Source of the DNA: G965267425 sp965267425
GTDB taxonomy: Bacteria > Bacteroidota > Bacteroidia > Flavobacteriales_E > Vicingaceae
Reading direction: 5' to 3'
Length of the DNA: 64,000 nt
NCBI GenBank assembly: GCA_965267425.1
Contig: OZ253959.1
Coordinates: 3,097,836-3,161,835 of the forward strand
Shown piece by piece: positions 43,546-53,144 of the stretch (position 1 is the stretch's first letter; the number at the start of each line of letters is the position of its first letter). Under the pieces are notes generated by a model. It was not told where the DNA came from and searched no databases. It saw only the letters and a list, made by a program, of their open reading frames with translations. A program made the position numbers and the translations under genes.

Positions 43546-46500
43546 ATGTTAACTAATTTGAAAATAAGCGCACCGGGATGGACAGCAAGAATTGCTGTGG
43601 TTATTTCCTTATTTCTTATTTCTTCTTTCGCGATAGGACAATTGTCGACAGTAACAACTGCCAACTTATCCATTTGCCCGGGAGGATCAGCAAGTTTATT
43701 AACCACTCCTTCTGGTGGAACATCATATACATACTCTTGGTCACCGGCAGGTTCATTGTCCAATGCAGCCATTGCAAATCCTGTTGCCACACCTACAGTT
43801 ACTACAAAATATTTTATAACCGTTACAGATGTGCCAACATCTGCAACTTTTACTGATTCTGTCACTGTTACTGTGGCTAATGTACCTCCTGCTTTGACAA
43901 TCGTTCCGGATGTTGACACCATATGTGCTGGAGATTCTACCCAGCTTGAGGTTTTTAATTCTCCGGTATGTGGCACAGTTCCTGGATCAACTTGCATTGG
44001 CACATCAAGCACGGGAATTGTTGGAACTGGAACGTTTGGAACATCAGCACAAACGGTTAGTCCCTATTACAAAAGATATCAGGTATTTCCACTATTCACC
44101 ATTGATAACAGGAGTACCAAACATCAAATGATCTACACCAAAGACGAATTGAATGCGGTAGGAATCATTGGACAAAGAACCATTTCTGCAATTGCATATA
44201 ATGTATTAGGCGTTCCCAGTGGATTGACTCCTTACATTGATTTCACTATTAAAATGAAATGTGTTACCGCATCTGCCCTCTCAAGTACATTTGAAACAGG
44301 CATGCAAACTGTTTTTGATCCCAAATCAGTAACCGTTACCAATGGATGGAATGAACACGTTTTTGACAATTCATTTGTTTGGGATGGCACAAGTAATATT
44401 GTAGTAGAAGTCTGCTTTCAAGATGTTGCTACCACCGCTGTCTTCCAGAGTCCAACGGTGGAATGGACTAATGGTGTAGGATTTGGCGCGACAAATACCT
44501 CTACCTCAGGAAGTGCATGTGGCGCCACATTTGGATTTGCATTTGTTCCTCAATCCAGAGTAAATACCAGATTTAGGCATTGCCAAGCAACTCATTCCAG
44601 TGGATTGACATTTAGTTGGACGCCAACGGCCGGACTCAGCAGTGCAATTATCAGCAATCCTCATGCCTTTCCGGGAACATCCACCTCTTATGTGCTAACT
44701 GCCACCGATGCTGGAAATTGTGAATTTATTGATACGGCGGAAATTACTGTGGCTCCCAATTTCAATTTATCCGTAACTGCAGATACCGTATTATGTGGGG
44801 AAGACAGTATTAACTTGGTTGCCACTGATAATGCAGGTGCTGGAGCGACTTATTCATGGACCCCTGCTGCTCTTGTGGCTAACCCTAATGTGGCTTCTAC
44901 CAAAGGTTTGGTGAGTGGAAACTTTAGTTATCTGATCAGTGTCAAGTCCACAGCAGGATGTGAAAAAACAGATAGTACCGTGGTTAGTCTATATCCACCT
45001 GTAGATGTGGAAATTGTAACGCAAGATACATCCATTTGTGCCGGAGACACGTTGCAGCTCGAAAGCACAACGTTAAATGCAAATTGTTATACATCACCGG
45101 GATACGGTTGTCCTTCTCCAACTTCAAGAATTGTGGGAACAGGAGTTGGCGCTTTCAATTTTTGGACGGCGAACCCATTTAATGCAACAGCTAGCCCGTT
45201 TGTAACTTCTCCCGGACATAGAAAACAAATATTGTTTACCAAGGCTGAATTAAATGCTGCTGGCTTGGACGCCAGTACGTCCATTACAGCCATTGCGTTT
45301 GATGTAGCTTCCTTTTCTGGAACTTCAACATTTAATGGTTTTACTGTCAAAATGAATTGTACATCGCTGGATGAATTCCCTCTATTCGGTGGAGTATATG
45401 AAACAGGGTTGACAACTGTGATGAATCCAACTGCCGTGACCATCAATTCAGGATGGGTTGATCTTACATTCACCAGTGCTTTTAACTGGGATGGTGAATC
45501 AAATGTGATCATAGAAGTATGTTGGCAAAATTCAAGTTCATTGGTTACGGGGACTCAACAAGTGGTGAATTATTCCACCCTTTCCAAAAGAATGACCTTG
45601 ACCTCTTTACTAGGATTTGGTGGAGGAGTGGCCTGTGCGGCTGCACCATCAGGTAGTGGATTACAGCGCCCCAATGTAAGATTTAAGACATGCCCGGCTC
45701 CCCCGAATTTGGCATTTAGCTATCAATGGACGCCGACGGTAGGATTAACCGACGATACCATTCCTTCACCTGTCATGAATGGAACCGTGAGCAATAATTA
45801 TGTGCTTACCGTATTTGATGCTTCATCAAATTGTTCAGATACTGATACTGTGGCCATTACTGTTGCACCGAATTTCACGATGAATGCAATGAATGATACG
45901 ACTCTTTGTATTTCAGATTCCTTTAATTTGGCACTTACGCACAACTCTGGACTTCCAGTAACCTATCGATGGACTCCTTCATCCATGATGAATGACTCTA
46001 CATTGGCCGCACCTTTTGCAGTCATTGATAAGAGTTACAATGTTTCCGTTGAAGTTGAATCTAGCCTCGGGTGTATAAAAAGAGATACCGTAGACATTAC
46101 ACTATTAAATCAGGTAGCGTTTGACATTAGTTTAATTGACTCCGTGGCATGTCAAGATGATTCTTCGCAATTTGTGGTAGATCAACATTTGGATAACGGA
46201 ATTGGAGAATCTTCTTTATGCACTGCCTTTAATTCAGCCACCATTGGAACTTCGTCGTCAGCATCGTTTGCGACCAATACAACTCCTTTTTTACATATTA
46301 ATCCAAGTACAAAGAGACAGTATATCATGCGTGCCAGTGAATTAACTGCCGCAGGAATTAATTCAGGGCAATTGTCATCCATTGCCATTAATGTGTTGTT
46401 CCTCGGAAGTACCACTACGTATCAGAACTTTGTCATTAAGATAGGCACAACAACGTTGGATGCGTTTTCTACCACAGCATTCGCCAGTGGGCTTGAGACA

Positions 46501-48327
46501 GTAATGGGACCATCCAATATTGTTATTAACGCGGGCTGGAATACCTTTTTGTTTGATAACCTCTACAACTGGGATGGAAAGTCGAATCTAATCATTGAAT
46601 TGTGTTATGATAATGGTTCCGGAGGTGGATTTGGGGCTTCTTCTTCTGTATACTATTCCAATAAAACATATACATCTACTTTATTTGCAGCGGGTACGGC
46701 TCAATGTGGAATTGCGAATGGTTCTTTGACGTCTCGTAGACCGAATTTCATGTTCAATTATTGCAATTACGTACCAGGTCCATTTGCCTATTCATGGTCA
46801 CCATCCATATTCTTAAGTAATCCAAACATCAAAGAACCTGGGGTTATCCTGGATAGTACCAGAACTTATTATTTGACTTCTACAGATTTGAATTCATTGT
46901 GTACCTATGTTGATAGCATAACATTTGAAGCACGCGATTTCAACATTTTGGCATTAACAGACACTGGCTTGTGTTCAACAATGGATTACCAACTAGAAGT
47001 AGTAACGGATGCTGTAGCGCCTGTCACTTATGAATGGACTCCTTATGCATGGGTATCAGACTCCTCTATAGCAAATCCAGTTTCTGTTGTTTCCAATGGA
47101 TCATTCTATTCGGTGAGAGTTACTGACTCGGCAGGATGTGTTAAATACGATACCGTTGACGTTCAATTATATCCAAACATATTTCCAACTGTGACCCCAG
47201 ATACTACCTGGTGTGTCAATACAGATCTTGTATTGCAGGCTACTGGAGGAGACTTTTATAATTGGAGCCCTTCGAATGGTTTGAGTAATGCCAGTATTCC
47301 AAATCCAACTGCAACCGTTACCATGCCAATTACCTATGTGGTAAATATTTCGAACACATTTGGTTGTACAGGCAGTGATACGGTTACCATTGGCTTGCAT
47401 GATTCGCCTCCTTTGGACTTAGGTCCAGATACTTCATACTGTAATGGCGGTTGGTTAATTCTTGATCCAGGTGATGAATTTGTCTCATACGAATGGCAGG
47501 ACTTATCTACGGATCAAACATTTCTTGTTACCAACGACGGTAATTTCTCCGTGAAAACAGAAGATGAATTCGGGTGTTTCCAAACAGATTCTGTTGAAAT
47601 TGGTATTGCCCCTATTCCAACAACTGACTTTGATTTTAATACTGCGTTGTGCGTTGGAGATTCCTTGTATTTGGATGCTGGGAATGTTGGTTCAACGTAT
47701 TTGTGGTCGACAGGTGAAAATTCACAATTTACCCTGGTCAAAGACAGTGGACTAATCTGGGTGGAAATAGATGATGGAATTTGCGTGGGAAGAGATACCA
47801 CGAGAGTCGTATTAACTGAATACCCGGTTTCTGAACTACCAGAACTTGTAACTTATTGCAATCGCGATAATCCATTTGGTGTGGTTATCAGAGCGGGTGA
47901 TGAACAGTTTAGATATAGATGGTCCAATAACCGTGCTACCAATCAAATCATTGCTGTGGATGATGGTATGTATACGGTGAGTATTACCAAAGATTTGGTT
48001 TGTACCATTCAAGATACAGTAGAGGTTAAATACTATTGTCCGGGAACATTCTTTGTGCCAACGTCTTTTACACCTAATTCGGATGGTGTCAATGATTATT
48101 TTTCCATTGCCGGAACACAAGTAGAAGACTTCTTATTTGAAATTTATGATAGATGGGGGCATGCCATCTTACGTTCTCATGATCCTGATTTTGTGTGGGA
48201 TGGTTATTTTAAGGGAAATCCCGTCCAGGCAGGAACGTATGTTTGGAAATTAACCTATAAAGTCACGGAACTTGATGGGGTAGTTACCGAAAAACAAGAA
48301 TACGGTAACCTACATATCTTGCGCTAA
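43546..48327 (+). CDS. Giant T9SS type B surface protein with three repeated modules
   Basis: A 1593-residue secreted protein with a signal peptide ending SSFAIGQ. Three homologous modules of about 210-230 residues are seen (about 121-347, 491-717 and 865-1075). Each opens with an ICAGDS-like stretch, has a KRQxxxTKAELNAAG-like core, the pattern ETGxxTVMxPxxVxINxGW, then FNWDGxSNxIIEVC, and closes near a Cys. Ig-like/PKD-like segments (FSWTPTAGLSS, YEWTPYAWVSD) separate them, each with DxxCx cysteine pairs. The end is the CHU_C gliding-associated sorting domain (FFVPTSFTPNSDGVNDYFSI, IYDRWGHAIL). Together with the upstream cargo and PorP/SprF it forms a surface-adhesin locus. The modules may be ligand-binding; no function assigned. 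Confidence 0.87.
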   Translation: MLTNLKISAPGWTARIAVVISLFLISSFAIGQLSTVTTANLSICPGGSASLLTTPSGGTSYTYSWSPAGSLSNAAIANPVATPTVTTKYFITVTDVPTSATFTDSVTVTVANVPPALTIVPDVDTICAGDSTQLEVFNSPVCGTVPGSTCIGTSSTGIVGTGTFGTSAQTVSPYYKRYQVFPLFTIDNRSTKHQMIYTKDELNAVGIIGQRTISAIAYNVLGVPSGLTPYIDFTIKMKCVTASALSSTFETGMQTVFDPKSVTVTNGWNEHVFDNSFVWDGTSNIVVEVCFQDVATTAVFQSPTVEWTNGVGFGATNTSTSGSACGATFGFAFVPQSRVNTRFRHCQATHSSGLTFSWTPTAGLSSAIISNPHAFPGTSTSYVLTATDAGNCEFIDTAEITVAPNFNLSVTADTVLCGEDSINLVATDNAGAGATYSWTPAALVANPNVASTKGLVSGNFSYLISVKSTAGCEKTDSTVVSLYPPVDVEIVTQDTSICAGDTLQLESTTLNANCYTSPGYGCPSPTSRIVGTGVGAFNFWTANPFNATASPFVTSPGHRKQILFTKAELNAAGLDASTSITAIAFDVASFSGTSTFNGFTVKMNCTSLDEFPLFGGVYETGLTTVMNPTAVTINSGWVDLTFTSAFNWDGESNVIIEVCWQNSSSLVTGTQQVVNYSTLSKRMTLTSLLGFGGGVACAAAPSGSGLQRPNVRFKTCPAPPNLAFSYQWTPTVGLTDDTIPSPVMNGTVSNNYVLTVFDASSNCSDTDTVAITVAPNFTMNAMNDTTLCISDSFNLALTHNSGLPVTYRWTPSSMMNDSTLAAPFAVIDKSYNVSVEVESSLGCIKRDTVDITLLNQVAFDISLIDSVACQDDSSQFVVDQHLDNGIGESSLCTAFNSATIGTSSSASFATNTTPFLHINPSTKRQYIMRASELTAAGINSGQLSSIAINVLFLGSTTTYQNFVIKIGTTTLDAFSTTAFASGLETVMGPSNIVINAGWNTFLFDNLYNWDGKSNLIIELCYDNGSGGGFGASSSVYYSNKTYTSTLFAAGTAQCGIANGSLTSRRPNFMFNYCNYVPGPFAYSWSPSIFLSNPNIKEPGVILDSTRTYYLTSTDLNSLCTYVDSITFEARDFNILALTDTGLCSTMDYQLEVVTDAVAPVTYEWTPYAWVSDSSIANPVSVVSNGSFYSVRVTDSAGCVKYDTVDVQLYPNIFPTVTPDTTWCVNTDLVLQATGGDFYNWSPSNGLSNASIPNPTATVTMPITYVVNISNTFGCTGSDTVTIGLHDSPPLDLGPDTSYCNGGWLILDPGDEFVSYEWQDLSTDQTFLVTNDGNFSVKTEDEFGCFQTDSVEIGIAPIPTTDFDFNTALCVGDSLYLDAGNVGSTYLWSTGENSQFTLVKDSGLIWVEIDDGICVGRDTTRVVLTEYPVSELPELVTYCNRDNPFGVVIRAGDEQFRYRWSNNRATNQIIAVDDGMYTVSITKDLVCTIQDTVEVKYYCPGTFFVPTSFTPNSDGVNDYFSIAGTQVEDFLFEIYDRWGHAILRSHDPDFVWDGYFKGNPVQAGTYVWKLTYKVTELDGVVTEKQEYGNLHILR

Positions 48328-49125
48328 TTAGTCAGCGTCTAGTCCAACAGGAAATTTTTTTCTAAATGCGATGAGATCATCAATGTTAATGATGGATGTC
48401 AAAATTTGATCGGATGCTCCTTGAGAGACAATTTTATCATTTCCTTTAAAATCGATAATAGCAGAGTCGCCATTATAGTGAATGGCGTTACCGTCCATCC
48501 CTACACGATTTACCCCTACCACGAAACACTGATTTTCAATGGCACGTGCTCTCAACAGTGTTTCCCAGGCATTCTTTCTGGGTGACGGCCAGTTGGCCAC
48601 GTAGATTAACAAGTCATATAAAGCATCATATTCCTTGTTTCCCTTTTCATAGTATTCATTTCTAGACCATACCGGAAATCGCAAATCATAACAAATGAAT
48701 GGACATATTTTCCACCCATTGAAATCAACCACAACCTTTTCCTCCCCGGCAGTGTAATATTTGTCCTCATCCGCCATCCGAAACAAATGCCGCTTGTTGT
48801 ATATCTTCCTGTTCCCATCGGGATCCACCCAAATGAGCCGATTGTATACCTTGCCATTTTCAGATACCATGACACTTCCCGTAATCGCAAGATTGTATTT
48901 TTTCGACAGTGATTCCATCCAAGACCCCGTGGAATCTTCCTCTGAAGGTTCTGCCAATGCGTTCACATTCATACTAAATCCGGTGGTAAACATCTCTGGC
49001 AGCACCAAGAGATCTACATCGCTGTTAAGGGATTTAATTTTTTCTTCAAACAACTGCTTATTTTTCTGAGGATCTTCCCAGTGCAAAATGGACTGTACCG
49101 CAGCAATATGCAATTGTTTTTTCAT
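48328..49125 (-). CDS. Omega-amidase, nitrilase family (YafV-like)
   Basis: A 265-residue carbon-nitrogen hydrolase. The catalytic triad is visible: Glu44 in LPEMFTTGF, Lys111 in YNKRHLFRM and Cys145 in FICYDLRFP. The sequence is of the YafV/omega-amidase type that hydrolyses the omega-amide of alpha-keto acids such as alpha-ketoglutaramate. The start ATG at 49125 overlaps the aminotransferase stop as TAATG; the frame upstream to 49188 lies inside that gene. The coupling fits the glutamine transaminase / omega-amidase pathway, where transamination with glutamine is driven by removal of the amide. It is convergent with the giant gene, ends adjacent. Confidence 0.92.
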   Translation of the reverse strand: MKKQLHIAAVQSILHWEDPQKNKQLFEEKIKSLNSDVDLLVLPEMFTTGFSMNVNALAEPSEEDSTGSWMESLSKKYNLAITGSVMVSENGKVYNRLIWVDPDGNRKIYNKRHLFRMADEDKYYTAGEEKVVVDFNGWKICPFICYDLRFPVWSRNEYYEKGNKEYDALYDLLIYVANWPSPRKNAWETLLRARAIENQCFVVGVNRVGMDGNAIHYNGDSAIIDFKGNDKIVSQGASDQILTSIINIDDLIAFRKKFPVGLDAD

Positions 49126-50285
49126 TAAGTGACCGAATTCAAAATTTCTGCCGCTTCTTTCAACGTTTCTTTTTCCTTGGCAAAACAAAAGCGTAGAACG
49201 TGGTTTTCCACTTTACTGTGATAAAAGACAGAAACAGGAATAGCCGCAATCTTGTATTTTTTGATCAAATGCAGTGCATATTCATTGTCAGGCATATCAG
49301 AAATGGCATCGTACCTGAGTAATTGAAAATAGGTGCCTGCAGACGGTAGGATTTCAAATTTGGAGTTTTTTAATAGTCCATTGAAATAATCTCTTTTTTT
49401 CTGGTAAAATTCTCCAAGTTTCAGATAATGTGAGGATTTATCCATATAATCTGCCAAAGCATATTGTATAGGCGTATTTACTGCAAATACGATAAACTGA
49501 TGTGCTTTTCGTATTTCCTTCATGATGTTTTCTGGCGCTAGGCAATAGCCTATTTTCCACCCTGTACAATGGTAGGTCTTTCCAAATGAAGAAACCACTA
49601 TGCTTTGAGCAGCCAGTTCAGGGCTTTGCATCACACTATTGTGCTCATTGTCATCAAAAACAACATGCTCGTACACTTCATCACTCAACACAAAAATGTC
49701 CGTCCCTTTCACAATTTTTTCAAGTTCCGACAAGTCGTTCTTTGACAACACCGTTCCAGTTGGGTTATGTGGTGTATTGATGATGATCATTCTTGTTTTT
49801 TGATTGATCACTTTTTTCACCTCTTCCCAGTCAATGCAATAGTCTGGAAGTTTTAATTGTACAAAAACAGGTTTTCCGCCATTCAACTTAATGGCAGGCT
49901 CATAACAATCATAAGCAGGAGTGAATATAATAACCTCATCATCTTCATTTATCAGGGATGCGATTACCGCATAAATCGCTTGAGTAGCGCCAGCGGTTAT
50001 TGTAATCTCCTTTTCGGCATCATATTTGCAACCATAAAGTGACTTGGTCTTCTCTGCAATCTTTTTTAGCAATCCCGGATGACCCGGCATTGGAGCATAC
50101 TGATTGTGCCCCTTTTTCATGTAGTGATGGACCCGGTTGATTAAATCTTCAGGCATGTCAAAATCAGGGAATCCTTGTGAAAGGTTTAATGCCCCTGCCT
50201 TGGCAGCATGCTGGTTAATGAGCGAAAAAATACTTTGATCCGTTTGTGGTAACTTAGAACGAATCGAGCCATTATAATGAATCAT
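49125..50285 (-). CDS. PLP-dependent methionine aminotransferase (YbdL-like)
   Basis: A 386-residue class I/II aminotransferase. The N-terminal LNLSQGFPDFDMPEDLI, the substrate-binding NTPHNPTG, the VLSDEVYEHVVFDD loop and the PLP lysine in SFGKTYHCTGWKIGYC are all present, with RFCFAKEKETLKEA at the end. The profile is that of methionine/kynurenine aminotransferases that act in methionine salvage or amino acid turnover with glutamine as donor. It is coupled to the omega-amidase gene by a TAATG overlap. Promoter not seen with confidence in the 100-base divergent gap shared with the arsenosugar operon. Confidence 0.93.
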   Translation of the reverse strand: MIHYNGSIRSKLPQTDQSIFSLINQHAAKAGALNLSQGFPDFDMPEDLINRVHHYMKKGHNQYAPMPGHPGLLKKIAEKTKSLYGCKYDAEKEITITAGATQAIYAVIASLINEDDEVIIFTPAYDCYEPAIKLNGGKPVFVQLKLPDYCIDWEEVKKVINQKTRMIIINTPHNPTGTVLSKNDLSELEKIVKGTDIFVLSDEVYEHVVFDDNEHNSVMQSPELAAQSIVVSSFGKTYHCTGWKIGYCLAPENIMKEIRKAHQFIVFAVNTPIQYALADYMDKSSHYLKLGEFYQKKRDYFNGLLKNSKFEILPSAGTYFQLLRYDAISDMPDNEYALHLIKKYKIAAIPVSVFYHSKVENHVLRFCFAKEKETLKEAAEILNSVT

Positions 50286-50342
50286 AGGACAGTCTCTTCA
50301 GCGCGAAGGTAAAGAATTCAATATTGTAAATATAAAAATGTA

Positions 50343-50370
50343 TTTGGCTAACTTACCCTTTTTATCTTTG
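50343..50370 (+). promoter_or_regulatory. Near-consensus promoter of the arsenosugar operon
   Basis: TTTG (50343-50346), 16 bases, then TATCTTTG (50363-50370): both elements match the Bacteroidetes consensus with a spacing one base shorter than usual. The predicted start of transcription is about 50376, 10 bases before the ATG at 50386. It therefore excludes the longer ORF start at 50338. No clear ArsR-type operator was recognised. Confidence 0.6.
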
Positions 50371-50385
50371 TGTAACCGCAGTCTT

Positions 50386-51105
50386 ATGAAGTATATACAA
50401 TTTCTTACGTTGGTGGTCTTATTTCCTGTGTTGACAATTGCTCAGGTACCATCTCATTCTCAATGGAATACATTGTTACAAGCTTGTGTTAGTCCTGATG
50501 GGCAGGTCAATTACAAAGCTTTTAAAGCCCGACAGTCTGAACTGGATAATTACCTAAAAACATTGGCTGATGCCACACCTGGAAGCAGCTGGAGTTCAAA
50601 TGATAAATTGGCCTATTGGATCAATGCGTACAATGCATTTACGGTAAAACTTATTATCGACAATTATCCTTTAAAGAGCATTATGGATTTGGAAAAAGAT
50701 GGTGTTTCTCCATGGGATAAAAAATTTATCAAAATGCATGGGAAGACGTATACATTAAACCATATTGAACATCAAATTCTGAGGAAGGATTTCAGTGAAC
50801 CTCGCATTCATTTTGCCGTGAATTGTGCTTCACAATCTTGCCCAGATTTGCTTAATCGAGCGTATACTGGGAAAAATGTTTCGGCTGAATTGGAAAAAAG
50901 TACCAAAAAATTTATCAATAATTCTCAGCACAACAAACTCGCCTCAGGTTCGGCCAAAGTGTCTAAAATATTTGAGTGGTTTAAGGAAGACTTTACCAAA
51001 AATGGTTCGGTAATTGATTTCCTTAACAAATATGCCGCAGTGAAAATAGATAAGAATGCGACCATCAGTTATTTGGATTATGACTGGTCTTTGAACGGTT
51101 ACTAG
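50386..51105 (+). CDS. DUF547 exported protein, first gene of the arsenosugar operon
   Basis: A 239-residue exported protein of the DUF547 family: signal peptide MKYIQFLTLVVLFPVLTIAQ, then WNTLLQACVSPDGQVNYKAF, KLAYWINAYNAFTVKLII, HIEHQILRKDFSEPRIHFAV and NCASQSCPDLLN with a cysteine pair. DUF547 has no established biochemical role, though the fold includes a Cys-x(4)-Cys motif (CASQSC). It shares the operon with the arsenosugar genes and starts 10 bases after the predicted transcription start, so a part in arsenosugar handling is inferred. The 25-base gap to the next gene supports cotranscription. Confidence 0.9.
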   Translation: MKYIQFLTLVVLFPVLTIAQVPSHSQWNTLLQACVSPDGQVNYKAFKARQSELDNYLKTLADATPGSSWSSNDKLAYWINAYNAFTVKLIIDNYPLKSIMDLEKDGVSPWDKKFIKMHGKTYTLNHIEHQILRKDFSEPRIHFAVNCASQSCPDLLNRAYTGKNVSAELEKSTKKFINNSQHNKLASGSAKVSKIFEWFKEDFTKNGSVIDFLNKYAAVKIDKNATISYLDYDWSLNGY

Positions 51106-51129
51106 CAATAAACTTAATAGATACGATTT

Positions 51130-51465
51130 ATGGATGATGCTTACTACAAAGCAGCCGATCTGAAAAAGTTTGGCGATATCAAGGATTTTGAACCCAATTT
51201 GGCAGATAAATTTTTTACCTATTACAATGAAGTGTTTAAAGATGGAGCGCTCACGGCAAGAGAGAAATCTTTAATTGCATTGGCGGTATCGCATACCGTT
51301 CAGTGCCCATATTGTATTGATGCTTACACTGAAGATGCGCTGCAAAGAGGAATGGAAGAAGCCGAAATGATGGAAGCTGTTCATGTTGCTGCAGCCATAA
51401 GAGGGGGTGCCTCTTTGGTTCACGGTGTTCAAATGATGGAAAAGGTGAAAAAACAAAGCATGTAA
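51130..51465 (+). CDS. AhpD-like carboxymuconolactone decarboxylase family protein
   Basis: A 111-residue helical protein of the AhpD/carboxymuconolactone decarboxylase fold. The redox motif CPYCIDAYTEDALQRG (CxxC) with downstream His in AVHVAAAIRGGASLVHG is seen. This version is known from arsenosugar loci as the arsenosugar-associated peroxidase-like protein. It may protect the pathway or remove arsenic-derived oxidants; the exact reaction is not established. It lies 25 bases after DUF547 and ends 8 bases before arsS. Confidence 0.92.
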   Translation: MDDAYYKAADLKKFGDIKDFEPNLADKFFTYYNEVFKDGALTAREKSLIALAVSHTVQCPYCIDAYTEDALQRGMEEAEMMEAVHVAAAIRGGASLVHGVQMMEKVKKQSM

Positions 51466-51472
51466 TTGGAGT

Positions 51473-52534
51473 TTGGAAAAGAGTCTACATAAACAAAACA
51501 ACACAATTGCCGATCCAAAAGTTCAATTGGAACATTTGAGCAATGGCCTTTTCAAATCAGGCACATTAAACGACTTTAGGAGCACTTTGGTTGACAACAA
51601 TATTGACATGTTGAGAGCGAGCGATCCTGAAATTTTGCAAGTCAATGTGGGTTACATGTGCAATCAGGTATGCAAGCATTGCCATGTTGATGCCGGTCCG
51701 GATAGAAAAGAAATCATGTCTCGAGAAACAATGACACATTGCCTCGATGTGCTGAGACAAAATGACTCTATAAATACATTGGATCTAACGGGTGGTGCCC
51801 CGGAAATGAATCCGGATTTCAGATGGTTCGTTGAAGAATCAAGGAAAGCAAAACCAAATTTGGACATCATTGTGCGTTCCAATCTCACGATCATATTGGC
51901 CAATCCAAAGTACCATGATCTGCCTGAGTTTTTCAAAAAAAACAATATTCACGTAGTTTCTTCTTTACCGTATTATAAAGCAGCTAAAACGGATAATCAA
52001 AGAGGAAAAGGAGTCTTTTCAAAATCAATTGAAGCGTTGATTTTGTTAAACAAACAAGGATACGGAATGCCTGATAGTCAATTGCAACTGGATTTAGTAT
52101 ATAATCCTGCCGGGGCTTTTTTACCCGCTGATCAATCGCAACTTGAAGCAGAATACAAAAGAGAATTGTTCAATGAATTTGGTATACAGTTTCATTCTCT
52201 TTTTGCGTTGACCAATATTCCGGTTAATCGTTTTTTGGAATATTTAATTCGAAGTGGGAATTATGAAGATTATATGACCAAATTGGTTAATGCATTTAAT
52301 CCTGCTACAATTGAAGGCTTGATGTGTTTAAACACATTGTCCATTGACTACCAGGGATATATTTACGATTGTGACTTCAATCAAATGTTAGATCTGGGCA
52401 GTGGTTTAAAAGACAAACTTCATGTGAGTTCCGTTTCTTCTGCGGAATTGAAAGGGCGAATTGTAAAGACCAGCCAACATTGTTATGGTTGCACCGCTGG
52501 TGCCGGTTCCAGTTGTCAGGGTACTCTATCATAA
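51473..52534 (+). CDS. arsS: Arsenosugar biosynthesis radical SAM protein
   Basis: Radical SAM enzyme of 353 residues that joins a 5'-deoxyadenosyl group to dimethylarsenite in arsenosugar synthesis. The radical SAM motif is CNQVCKHC (Cys63, Cys67, Cys70), followed by HVDAGPDRKE, the ArsS signature. TLDLTGGAPEMNPDFRWFV and RSNLTIIL follow. The C-terminal part has a second set of cysteines for an auxiliary cluster or arsenic (YDCDFNQ, CYGCTAGAGSSCQG). The start is a TTG giving MEKSLHKQNN; no ATG is available before the SAM motif. Confidence 0.94.
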   Translation: MEKSLHKQNNTIADPKVQLEHLSNGLFKSGTLNDFRSTLVDNNIDMLRASDPEILQVNVGYMCNQVCKHCHVDAGPDRKEIMSRETMTHCLDVLRQNDSINTLDLTGGAPEMNPDFRWFVEESRKAKPNLDIIVRSNLTIILANPKYHDLPEFFKKNNIHVVSSLPYYKAAKTDNQRGKGVFSKSIEALILLNKQGYGMPDSQLQLDLVYNPAGAFLPADQSQLEAEYKRELFNEFGIQFHSLFALTNIPVNRFLEYLIRSGNYEDYMTKLVNAFNPATIEGLMCLNTLSIDYQGYIYDCDFNQMLDLGSGLKDKLHVSSVSSAELKGRIVKTSQHCYGCTAGAGSSCQGTLS

Positions 52535-52541
52535 TTCTATT

Positions 52542-53144
52542 TTGACAGCTTCCCTTATCATATTTGCAAAAAACCCGGTTGCCGGAAATGTGAAAACCCG
52601 GCTTGCAAAAGATATTGGAGAAGAAGAAGCTTTGAACGTTTACAAATGGTTGTTGCATTGCACTTCTTCCGCCATTGAAAATCTGAAGTTTACAAGAACC
52701 GTATATTTTGATAATCTCCCAGATAAATCTGATTTGCCCGATTTTGCTGAATTTCAATGGAGATTGCAAGAAGGTCAAGATCTTGGAGAAAAAATGAAAA
52801 ATGCCTTTCAATCAGAATTTGAGCGTGCTGAAAAAGTGATTATCATTGGAAGTGATTGTCCAGACATTACGGATGTTCATCTAACTTCAGCGCTTGACCT
52901 ACTTGACCATAACGATGCTGTCGTTGGTCCTGCTTCAGATGGAGGTTATTATTTGTTGGGGTTAAACTCGTTGCATACGACTTTATTTGATGGAATTTCA
53001 TGGAGTTCAGACGAGGTTCTGGAATTGACCATTGATAAACTGGAACAATCAGGGTTGACTTTTGCATTGTTAGAAGAGTTAACAGACATTGATACGGTTG
53101 AAGACCTTAAATCAAAAACATCAGATGTCAGAATATTTAAATAA
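52542..53144 (+). CDS. Arsenosugar-locus glycosyltransferase (TIGR04282-type)
   Basis: A 200-residue GT-A-like transferase of the TIGR04282 family, found in arsenosugar operons. IIFAKNPVAGNVKTRLAKDIG near the start, GSDCPDITDVHL near 105 and GPASDGGYYLLGL near 130 are family motifs. I set the start at the TTG at 52542 (MTASLIIFAK); the longer frame from 52485 lies inside arsS. It may attach a sugar or modify the arsenic-containing ribose; the donor is not known from sequence. Its end overlaps the nucleoside phosphorylase start by 20 bases. Confidence 0.88.
   Translation: MTASLIIFAKNPVAGNVKTRLAKDIGEEEALNVYKWLLHCTSSAIENLKFTRTVYFDNLPDKSDLPDFAEFQWRLQEGQDLGEKMKNAFQSEFERAEKVIIIGSDCPDITDVHLTSALDLLDHNDAVVGPASDGGYYLLGLNSLHTTLFDGISWSSDEVLELTIDKLEQSGLTFALLEELTDIDTVEDLKSKTSDVRIFK

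Noticed and set aside
43491..44012. 173-codon minus-strand ORF opposite the start of the giant surface gene
   Set aside because: Low-complexity translation (VTVTESVKVADV) that mirrors the Thr/Val-rich plus-strand coding sequence, no start signal; it is a shadow of the real gene.
45087..45512. 141-codon minus-strand ORF inside the giant surface gene
   Set aside because: Runs exactly opposite a module of a clearly coding gene and has no signal or domain of its own.
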